Shown piece after piece: positions 17,193 through 23,970 of a stretch of DNA of 41,608 nucleotides (position 1 is the first letter of the stretch; each line of letters starts with the position of its first letter). Source of the stretch: JAVJSD01 sp040219575. GTDB lineage: Bacteria; Planctomycetota; Planctomycetia; Pirellulales; Pirellulaceae. The translations under genes and the position numbers were made by a program. The notes under the pieces were generated by a model that had not been told where the DNA came from, did not search any database, and was given only the letters and a program-made list of their open reading frames with translations. The stretch lies in the NCBI GenBank assembly GCA_040219575.1, contig JAVJSD010000136.1:1-41608 (forward strand), written 5' to 3'.

Positions 17193-18032
17193 ATGGCATC
17201 GACCAATCTCGGATGGAAGTTCCTCCTGGCTGCCAGTCCCTTCCTGTTCGCCGCGCCGCTGCTCGCGCAAGATCCGGCCAACCTGGGAAAGGTCAAGCCG
17301 TACGACACGTTCCAGGCGATGGAAGACGCCTACAGCTACGCCGAGACGCGGCGGCGGTTCGATATTCGTCGCCAGATCGAGTGGAACGATGAATCCCGCG
17401 CCCGCCAGGGAATTCCCACCGTGTTCGACAACACGGTGAGCAACGTGCCGCTGACGGTCGACTCCGGCTACGGCGAATACCCCATCGCACCCGCCCCCGG
17501 CTATGGCTACGGGGGACAGGGTTACGGCGGACAGGGTTACGGCGGACACGGCTACCCGGGCTACGGCGATCCCGGCCTTGGGTACGGCGGCGCCGGCTAT
17601 GGGCAAGGTTATGGAGCGCCGGGTTTTGGTGCGCCGGGATACGGAGCGCCCATCTACGGCGGCGCCGTCAACAACGGCGGCTTGCTGGGCGCCATCGCCG
17701 CCCGTCGTGAGAACGCACAGAACATCTACGCCCAAGACGTCTACGCTCCCTACCCAACGGCGCCGCGCAGCCTCAAGAGCCGCGTCGGTCGCGCCGTCCG
17801 CGGCTTGTTCGGCTTGCCGCCCAAGGTGGAGAACGATCGGGCTTACCTGTCGCTGTTCCCCTACTACAACCCCGTGCCGCAATCGGTCGGCCAACGGCAG
17901 GTGCAGTCCGGTCCGAACCAATGGGATTCGGTTCCGGTCTACGTCAAGCCGGGCGAGAAGCCTCCCACGGTCGAAGACTTCGCGGCCCCGGCGCCCGCCG
18001 AACCGGCCACACGCGCACGGCGCGAGTTCTAA
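17193..18032 (+). CDS. exported Gly/Tyr-rich protein
   Basis: The start at 17193 has a good ribosome site (CGGAGAAGTGAG just upstream) and begins a signal peptide (FLLAASPFLFAAPLLAQ). The 279-residue product has a Gly/Tyr-rich region at roughly residues 98-155 containing GYGGQ repeats and GAPGFGAPGYGAP. A C-terminal domain with a basic stretch (RSLKSRVGRAVRGLFG) and a proline-rich tail follows. No enzymatic motif is visible. Gly/Tyr repeats suggest a flexible, adhesive or cell-surface role, but this is inference. It is followed by hairpins at 18050-18090 and then the RavA-like gene. Confidence 0.8.
   Translation: MASTNLGWKFLLAASPFLFAAPLLAQDPANLGKVKPYDTFQAMEDAYSYAETRRRFDIRRQIEWNDESRARQGIPTVFDNTVSNVPLTVDSGYGEYPIAPAPGYGYGGQGYGGQGYGGHGYPGYGDPGLGYGGAGYGQGYGAPGFGAPGYGAPIYGGAVNNGGLLGAIAARRENAQNIYAQDVYAPYPTAPRSLKSRVGRAVRGLFGLPPKVENDRAYLSLFPYYNPVPQSVGQRQVQSGPNQWDSVPVYVKPGEKPPTVEDFAAPAPAEPATRARREF
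17505..17549 (+). repeat. 15-bp tandem repeat, three units (GYGGQ)
   Basis: Three consecutive 15-bp units of the form GGYTACGGSGGACAG encode GYGGQ GYGGQ GYGGH. They differ by a few mostly silent changes. Confidence 0.85.
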
Positions 18033-18049
18033 CCAAATCCCACGTGGTT

Positions 18050-18090
18050 GGGCAGCCTTCCAAGCTGCCCGGCCAGGCAAGCTGCTTGCC
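18050..18090. terminator. double hairpin after the Gly/Tyr-rich gene
   Basis: Two adjacent hairpins lie 18 bp after the stop codon. The first is GGGCAGC (18050-18056) paired with GCTGCCC (18064-18070); the second is GGCAAGCTGCTTGCC (18076-18090). There is no U-tract, so this may be a REP-like repeat or mRNA stabiliser rather than a classic terminator. Confidence 0.5.
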
Positions 18091-18134
18091 GTACGTCCCG
18101 TCAACTCTCGGTGGACAAGAGTTCTCGCCGCATC

Positions 18135-19163
18135 ATGACTCCGGCCCCCGCCGACACGCCCGACGACGTCTGGACGTTTGAAGAACTGCAGCAGGAGGCC
18201 GACGCACTGCGCGAGCGGCTGAACCTGTTTCGTACGTCGCTGGGGCGATACTTCGTCGCCAAGCAGCCGCTGATCGACTTGATGCTGGTGGCGGCCGTCG
18301 CTCAGGAGCCGCTGCTATTGGTCGGGCCGCCCGGCACGGCCAAGAGCGACCTGGTGGTGAAGTTCCGCGACGCGCTGGGCATTGCCGACACCGATTACTT
18401 CGAGTACATGCTCACCCGGTTTACCGAGCCCTCGGAGATCCTCGGCCCGATCGACATCAGCGAGCTGCGCGAGGGCCGTTACCTGCGCCGCGAGCAAGGC
18501 AAACTGCCGACCGCCCGACTCGCCTTTCTCGACGAGATCTTCAAGTCGAACTCGGCGATCCTCAACGTGCTGCTGACGATCATCAACGAACGGAAGTTCT
18601 ACCAGGACGGGGCGCCGCAGCCCGTGCGGCTGCGCGTGTTGTTCGCGGCCACCAACGAGGTTCCCGAGCACGACGAACTCAGCGCCCTGAAAGATCGATT
18701 CGTGCTCAAGGTCGAAAGCTCCTCGGTGCAGAACGAGCATTTCGACGATTTGATCGACGCCGGCATCCAGAGCGAAGTGCATCGGGCCCTCAATCAAAAG
18801 CCCTGGGCCGAGGGGCACGCCTCGTTGACCGACATCGTCAAGGCGAACCGGCTGCTCAGCTACCAGTTTGGTCAGCGCGACGGCGGCCCCGACGGAGAGC
18901 CGAGCGACCGCGCCACGTTCTTTCCGGAAGACGTGTTTCGCGAATTCCAGCGGTTGATCAAGACGCTGGTCCGCGAGGATCGTGTATTCGTCAGCGATCG
19001 CAAGCTGGTAAAGCTCTACAAGCTGTTCCGCGTTCGGGCCTGGCTATTTGGCGGCGGCACGGTCGGCTTTGACGATCTTTCCATCCTCGCCTACCTGGGT
19101 GAAACGCTCGACGAAATTCAACTCTTGCGAGACAAGGTGCCGCTGTTGCTGGGACGCGTGTGA
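18135..19163 (+). CDS. MoxR-family AAA ATPase, RavA-like
   Basis: The 342-residue protein is a MoxR-type AAA+ ATPase. It shows Walker A VGPPGTAKS (63-71), Walker B LAFLDEIFKSN (129-139) followed by ILNVLLTIINERKFYQDG, and a sensor region FAATNEVPEHDELSALKDRF. These features, in particular the FKSNSAILNxLL segment, are those of the RavA branch rather than the classic MoxR at 39946. RavA-type ATPases act with a VWA protein as a chaperone-like pair. The ATG at 18135 avoids an upstream stretch that is REP-like sequence. The following gene, 103 bp downstream, encodes the likely partner. Confidence 0.85.
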   Translation: MTPAPADTPDDVWTFEELQQEADALRERLNLFRTSLGRYFVAKQPLIDLMLVAAVAQEPLLLVGPPGTAKSDLVVKFRDALGIADTDYFEYMLTRFTEPSEILGPIDISELREGRYLRREQGKLPTARLAFLDEIFKSNSAILNVLLTIINERKFYQDGAPQPVRLRVLFAATNEVPEHDELSALKDRFVLKVESSSVQNEHFDDLIDAGIQSEVHRALNQKPWAEGHASLTDIVKANRLLSYQFGQRDGGPDGEPSDRATFFPEDVFREFQRLIKTLVREDRVFVSDRKLVKLYKLFRVRAWLFGGGTVGFDDLSILAYLGETLDEIQLLRDKVPLLLGRV

Positions 19164-19179
19164 GCTTGTCTCGTACCGC

Positions 19180-19195
19180 CGGACGTCGACGTCCG
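19180..19195. repeat. 16-bp perfect palindrome in the RavA-like / VWA-like spacer
   Basis: CGGACGTCGACGTCCG is a perfect palindrome between the two genes, followed by another ACGTCCGG. It may be a regulatory site or part of a dispersed repeat; nothing else is recognised in the 103-bp spacer. Confidence 0.55.
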
Positions 19196-19266
19196 ACGTC
19201 CGGTGTGTTTTTCGCAGGCCGCAACCGGCGAAGGCCCTGCGGCGTTATCCAAACGGTATTGCACCG

Positions 19267-20760
19267 ATGGCGCCTTACGAACTCCGCGATGCGCAGCAGG
19301 CCCGGACGTATCTGCTGCAGTCGATCTGGCTGACGCGAACGGTGCGCCCCAGCGCGGAGTCGATCGAGGCGGCGCTGCGCTGGACGTTGGAATTGGTCGC
19401 CGGCGGCGCTGCGCTGCCGCCGGTCGGACTGGTGCTCGACGTGGGGCAGATCGCGCTGTCGCCGTTCGCGTTGTCGCCGGCCGCCGCGGCGCCGCCGGTC
19501 GATCCACCGGGCGTCGATGCCGGCCTGCTCCGGCAATACGCCGACGTCGTGCTGGGAAAACTCTATGTTGACGAAAGCTTCCGTCGCGGCGCCGACGCGG
19601 CGGCGCATCTCCCCGCCGACCTGCGCGACCGGGGCGTGGCGTGGTTGGTCGAGCGGTTTGTTTCACGGGCCGGCTGGACCGGCGCGGCGGTCAGCCCGGG
19701 CGTTGTGCGCGGCTTGTTGGAGCAATCCAGCGAACAGATCGTCGAGGAGTCGTGGCGATCGCTGAGCGGTGAGGGGCTGACGCCGCGTTTGGCCGACGAC
19801 CTGCGCGGGCTCTCCGCCGCGATTCGCGATCTGGGCGACGTGCTGGCCGCCGAGGACGTCTTCGAGATCGAGCATGGCACGGCGCTGTCGGGCTTTGGAC
19901 AGCGCGTGGCGCTGCGGCAAGTGATCTCCGCCGCCGCCGAGTTACAGCAGCGTCTGCCGACGCGCCCTCCGCCGCGCCGCCGCAAGCCGCGCCGTCGCGA
20001 CGCCTCCAGCCGCCTGTCGCACGACGACGCCTACCCGGTGGGCGGGTTCGCCTCGATCGGCAATCGCGGCACGATCGAGAGCTTGCTGCATTCGCAACTC
20101 GCCTACATGGAGGTGGAAGATCGGCCGGACCTGTTCGACGCCAAGATGCTCCGCGGCGAACTGCTGTACTTCGTGCGGGACGAGAACGAGTTTCTCCGCA
20201 GCCACCGCACGTTCGTGTTCCTGCTTGACGAAAGCCTGTGCACCGCCCGCGTGAAAGACGCACGCGCGCCCTGGCAGCGAATCGTGGGCACGTTGGCCTG
20301 GCTGACGGCGGCGGTCCGCCGTCTGCAGCTTTGGCTGGGCAAGGAGGCCCTGCGATTCGAATTCTGGTTCGTCGCCCGCCGCGATCCGCCAGACGGCGCC
20401 GCCCCAACTCCGCTGGCGCCGGAGAAGCAGCTTCTGGAATTGCTGCTGCGCGAACAGCTTGTCCACGGTGCGGCGCGAATGCGCGACGTAGATCGAAACG
20501 CCGTTGAGGACTTGGTCCGCCAAGCGAGAAGTCAGGGGCAACTCGACTGGTTGGTTGTCGCCGGCGAGCCGACGTCTTATCCGTCTGCCGAAACCCTCGC
20601 GGCACGGCTGCTGATCCGCGGACCCACGCCGGAGCTGCAATTGCCTGATCTGCAATTGCGCGATCTGCAACGGCCGGACGGCGCGCCGCTGGAAGATACG
20701 CCCGACGTTCTCGACGCCTGGGCGGCGACGCTCAACCGCCTGCTGGCGACGTGGATGTGA
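19267..20760 (+). CDS. probable VWA-like partner of the RavA-like ATPase
   Basis: The 497-residue protein starts at 19267 (MAPYELRDAQQARTYLL). The N-terminal 220 residues are helical. A region rich in Arg and Pro (about 235-260) follows, and then a C-terminal domain of VWA-like character. Its first strand reads TFVFLLDESLCTARVKD with D321, S323 and C325, so the last serine of DxSxS is replaced by cysteine. Later parts resemble WRxLGTLAWLTAAVRRL and RFEFWFVAR strands. Placement directly after the RavA-like ATPase matches the ATPase-VWA pairing of MoxR systems. The function is inferred only from context. The gene converges on the pseudoprotease gene, with 28 bp between the stops. Confidence 0.75.
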   Translation: MAPYELRDAQQARTYLLQSIWLTRTVRPSAESIEAALRWTLELVAGGAALPPVGLVLDVGQIALSPFALSPAAAAPPVDPPGVDAGLLRQYADVVLGKLYVDESFRRGADAAAHLPADLRDRGVAWLVERFVSRAGWTGAAVSPGVVRGLLEQSSEQIVEESWRSLSGEGLTPRLADDLRGLSAAIRDLGDVLAAEDVFEIEHGTALSGFGQRVALRQVISAAAELQQRLPTRPPPRRRKPRRRDASSRLSHDDAYPVGGFASIGNRGTIESLLHSQLAYMEVEDRPDLFDAKMLRGELLYFVRDENEFLRSHRTFVFLLDESLCTARVKDARAPWQRIVGTLAWLTAAVRRLQLWLGKEALRFEFWFVARRDPPDGAAPTPLAPEKQLLELLLREQLVHGAARMRDVDRNAVEDLVRQARSQGQLDWLVVAGEPTSYPSAETLAARLLIRGPTPELQLPDLQLRDLQRPDGAPLEDTPDVLDAWAATLNRLLATWM

Positions 20761-20788
20761 CGGGCGTTAAAACTCGCGGCCGCGGGCG

Positions 20789-22765
20789 TCAAATGCGGTC
20801 GAGCGCGTCGATCCAGCGAACGAGGTCGGCGAGTTGCTCGGCGTCGAGATACGACGACCCGCCCAGCGTGAGCGTCGTCACCGGGTACTTCATGTCGGAG
20901 AGCCGCTTGAGACCGGCCAGGATGGCGGCGGACAACGGCGAGACGGGGGGAGCCGCCGAATAGATCGCCAGCCGCTCGACGGGGTCGTTGCTGGGGATCG
21001 GGGCGCGGCCGGGAACCGGGGCGTCGACGGCCGCCACCGCCCGCACCAGATCGCGGTGCTGGAAGGCGACCAGATACGCCATGGCGCCGCCCGCCTTGTA
21101 GCCGTGCGCGACAACGCGCGTGCGATCGACGTTGTAACGGGCTAGCACGTCGTCGATCGTCTTCTGGATGAAGTCGACCTCGGTCGGCGCCCACTTGTCG
21201 GGATCGGCCGCCTGCGGTGCGAGCAGGATCAGCGAGTTCTCCTCGCAGAGCGTCTTCCACCGCTCGACCAGTGCGTCCTTGTCGAAGCCGCCCGGTTCGT
21301 GCAGCCAGACGACCAGGCCGTGCGGCGTCTCGGGGCGATACGACTCCGGCACGTAGGCGAAGCACTTGTTGGCGATCTCGGGAATCACCACTTCCACCAC
21401 GCCCACCCCGGCGGGTGCATCGCCTGCGGGTTTGGCGGACACGGCCGGGGGCGTCTCACCGGGGAATTCGGTCGGCAGGCGCGACAGCACCGCCTCCAGC
21501 TTTTCGGTCTTGCCATCGCGATCGATTTCAAGGGCGGCCTTGGCTTCGATTTCGAGCGCCGCCACTGCGTCGCGCAGGGCCAGGGCGTCGGCGACCTCCT
21601 GTCCGTCGAGCTTGGTGATGCGGTCGCCCACCTTGACGCCCGCCTTCTCCGCCGGCGAGTCGGGATAGACGTAGCGCACCACCACGCCCTCGGCGTCGCG
21701 CATCGGCAGCACACCCAAAAACGGGTGTTCGTAGGGATCAATCTTCTCGGCCAGTTCGATCTTGGCCGTGACTCGCTCGTCGCCGCGTTTGACGACCACC
21801 GTCACCACGTCGCCCGCGTAGCGGCCGCCGAGGGCGTGCTTGAGCTGCGTCTGCCGCTGAATCTTGCGGCCGTCGACCTCCACGATTTCGTCGCCCGCCA
21901 AGATGCCGGCCTTCGCCGCGGGAGACTTGGCGGGCACGGCGGCGACCAACGCGGGATCGGCGAACTGGTTGCCCGCCTTGAGCGAAACGCCCATCAGTCC
22001 GGCGTGCAGGTCCTCGCCCTTCTTCATCTTTTCAAGGTAGGGTTCGATCTCCGCCAGCGGAACGGCGAAGCCGATGCCCGAGTCGTACCACTCGGCGCCG
22101 GCGATTTCGTTTTGGGCCTGCGGCGACATGGGGACCAGCACGCCCAGCACTCGGCCTTCGATGTCGATCAGCGGTCCGCCGTAGTTGGCGGGCGAGATCT
22201 TGGCGTCGGTCTGAATCGCCTTGCCCCAGATGCGGTTGGTGGCGCTGACCACGCCGGCCGACATGTTGGGCCGGGGAGCATCGAACGTGCGGCCCAGGGC
22301 GACCGCCCATTGGCCGACGATCATGTCGTCGCGGGCGACCGACTCGGGCGCCGAAAGTTTCTCTTCGGTGTTGACCTTCAGCAGCACCAGCATGCGACTG
22401 TTGTCGCGGGCCACGATTTCCGCCGGAGCGCGTTTGCCGCTGGGGAGCGTGACCAGGATCGACGAGGGCTTCTGCACGAAATTGAACGCGCTGGAGAGCA
22501 CATAGCCGTCCGGCGACACGACCAGGCCCGTGGTGGGCCCCGTGCCGATCAGCACCTGGCCGACCTTCTCCAGGCCGCCGAGCGTTTCGATACGGACCAC
22601 CGAGGGAGCCACCTTGTCGACGGCGGCGCGGATCGCTTCGGCCTCCAGCGAGCGGACGTCTTGCTGCCGGACGTCTTGTTGCGCTGTGGCGGACTGCGAA
22701 AGCAACGCCGTCAAACCGAGGGCCGCGGAAGCCAAACAGTGTCTCGCCAAGCAGGTTCTGGTCAT
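20789..22765 (-). CDS. catalytically degenerate HtrA-like protein with two PDZ domains and a degenerate alpha/beta hydrolase domain
   Basis: The 658-residue protein has a signal peptide (LASAALGLTALLSQSATA), an HtrA-type double-barrel domain (about 45-230), PDZ domains at about 250-335 and 345-430, and a C-terminal alpha/beta-hydrolase-like domain (about 455-655). All three protease positions are changed: His to Phe94 (GYVLSSAFNFV), Asp to Met125 (DNSRMLVLLK) and Ser to Tyr195 (SPANYGGPL). The hydrolase nucleophile elbow reads GYKAGG instead of GxSxG. The fold is kept but neither site should work, so a binding or scaffold role is inferred. The start at 22765 is preferred over 22792 because the signal peptide follows directly. 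Confidence 0.85.
   Translation of the reverse strand: MTRTCLARHCLASAALGLTALLSQSATAQQDVRQQDVRSLEAEAIRAAVDKVAPSVVRIETLGGLEKVGQVLIGTGPTTGLVVSPDGYVLSSAFNFVQKPSSILVTLPSGKRAPAEIVARDNSRMLVLLKVNTEEKLSAPESVARDDMIVGQWAVALGRTFDAPRPNMSAGVVSATNRIWGKAIQTDAKISPANYGGPLIDIEGRVLGVLVPMSPQAQNEIAGAEWYDSGIGFAVPLAEIEPYLEKMKKGEDLHAGLMGVSLKAGNQFADPALVAAVPAKSPAAKAGILAGDEIVEVDGRKIQRQTQLKHALGGRYAGDVVTVVVKRGDERVTAKIELAEKIDPYEHPFLGVLPMRDAEGVVVRYVYPDSPAEKAGVKVGDRITKLDGQEVADALALRDAVAALEIEAKAALEIDRDGKTEKLEAVLSRLPTEFPGETPPAVSAKPAGDAPAGVGVVEVVIPEIANKCFAYVPESYRPETPHGLVVWLHEPGGFDKDALVERWKTLCEENSLILLAPQAADPDKWAPTEVDFIQKTIDDVLARYNVDRTRVVAHGYKAGGAMAYLVAFQHRDLVRAVAAVDAPVPGRAPIPSNDPVERLAIYSAAPPVSPLSAAILAGLKRLSDMKYPVTTLTLGGSSYLDAEQLADLVRWIDALDRI
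22653..22682 (-). repeat. 15-bp tandem repeat, two units (QQDVR)
   Basis: Two 15-bp units (CGGACGTCTTGCTGC and CGGACGTCTTGTTGC on the plus strand) encode QQDVR QQDVR right after the signal peptide of the pseudoprotease. Confidence 0.8.
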
Positions 22766-22880
22766 GGGATGTCTTTCAGTAGGCCGGAACAACCGGAGGG
22801 CGGTTCCGGCGGATGCGCCGCGGGATGATCCGGCGCCTCGTGTGCTTGTTTGCGTGTGCTTGTTTGCCCGGCGATTGGGG

Positions 22881-22913
22881 GCCGCCGACGCCTTCGGCTT
22901 GCCGCCAAACGAC
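22881..22913. repeat. REP-like sequence in the spacer of the two pseudoprotease genes
   Basis: The reverse complement reads GGCAAGCCGAAGGCGTCGG, matching the arms of the repeats at 186-313 and 5732-5864. It lies five bases beyond the stop codon of the gene at 22918-23967, in the 152-bp gap before the next gene. Confidence 0.65.
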
Positions 22914-22917
22914 GGGG

Positions 22918-23967
22918 TCAGTTTCGGGCGGACAATTCCAGTTCGACCAGTTCCTGGTCGCGTTGCACCACCACACGCAATGTGTCGATGCGGTCGATAT
23001 AGGTCAGTTCTTCCTCGAGCGCGGCGCAGGAGGCCACGATCTGGTTGTTCACGAACAGGACGAGGTCGTCGGAGCGGAGTCCGGCCTTCTCGGCGGGAGA
23101 ATCGGGACGCACACGGTCGACGAAGGGAGGCGTCTTGGCCAGTACGTCGGGCACCAACGTGACGCCCAACATGGCCAGCGTGACCGGCTCGAGCGCCTTG
23201 CGAGCGTCGTCGTCGGGATCGCGCGGACGCAGGCGGCCGGCGATGATGTCGTCGACCGGGCCGACGAGTTCGGAAATCGGCATGGCGTAGTTCAGCCAGG
23301 TGTTGTTCTGGGAGTTGCGGAGTTCCTTGCCCAAAAAGCCCGCCAACTGGCCGCTGGCGTCGGTCAGCGCACCGCCGGCGGCGCCGGGGTTGTTGGTCAT
23401 GGCGTCGAGGACGTACACCTCGCCTTGATAGAGCGTATCGAAGGCGCCGCGGCGGGCGGCCAGTTTGGTGCGGACCGACATCACGCCATGCAGCACGCTG
23501 GCGGGTTCGTCGCCGGTGGCCACGCCGTACAGATTGCTGAAGGCCAGCACCTGCGCGCCGGGCTCCAGATCGACCGCCTGGTGCAGATCGAAGTGCGGCA
23601 ATTCAAGGCCGTCGATCTTGAGCACGGCGATCTCGGTGAGCGGATCGTGGCCGACGTACTCGCCCTGGTACTTGCGGCCGTCGTCGAGCGTGACGGTCAC
23701 GTAATCGGTGTCGAGCACGTAGCTCCAGGCGGTGAGGACGTGCCCTTGGGCCGAAATCAAGAAGCCGCTTTGGTAGGCTTCCAGCTTCTGCAGACCGCCG
23801 GCGCCGTAAATCTTGACGATCTTCGGCTGCGCGTCGGCGATCACTTCCGGCAGCGGCGCGGCCGACAGCGCCTGCGAGGCGAACAACACGACGCAGCCGG
23901 TCAGCGCCATGCGGGCGAGACCCACTCGGCGTGCGGCGACGGGGCGGGGGGTGGTTTCGCTTTTCAC
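22918..23967 (-). CDS. catalytically degenerate HtrA-like protein with one PDZ domain
   Basis: The 349-residue protein has an N-terminal export signal (ARMALTGCVVLFASQALSA), a trypsin-like domain and a C-terminal PDZ domain (FVDRVRPDSPAEKAGLRSDDLVLFVNN). Aligned with the intact neighbour, the catalytic His is Ser82 (GHVLTAWSYV), the Asp is Glu112 (DPLTEIAVLKI) and the Ser is Ala197 (NPGAAGGAL). Loop lengths and glycines around these positions are preserved, so the fold should be intact while proteolysis is not expected. It starts with GTG at 23967, three bases after the upstream stop, with GGAG six bases before it. It is probably translated together with the intact protease. Confidence 0.87.
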   Translation of the reverse strand: MKSETTPRPVAARRVGLARMALTGCVVLFASQALSAAPLPEVIADAQPKIVKIYGAGGLQKLEAYQSGFLISAQGHVLTAWSYVLDTDYVTVTLDDGRKYQGEYVGHDPLTEIAVLKIDGLELPHFDLHQAVDLEPGAQVLAFSNLYGVATGDEPASVLHGVMSVRTKLAARRGAFDTLYQGEVYVLDAMTNNPGAAGGALTDASGQLAGFLGKELRNSQNNTWLNYAMPISELVGPVDDIIAGRLRPRDPDDDARKALEPVTLAMLGVTLVPDVLAKTPPFVDRVRPDSPAEKAGLRSDDLVLFVNNQIVASCAALEEELTYIDRIDTLRVVVQRDQELVELELSARN

Positions 23968-23970
23968 GTG

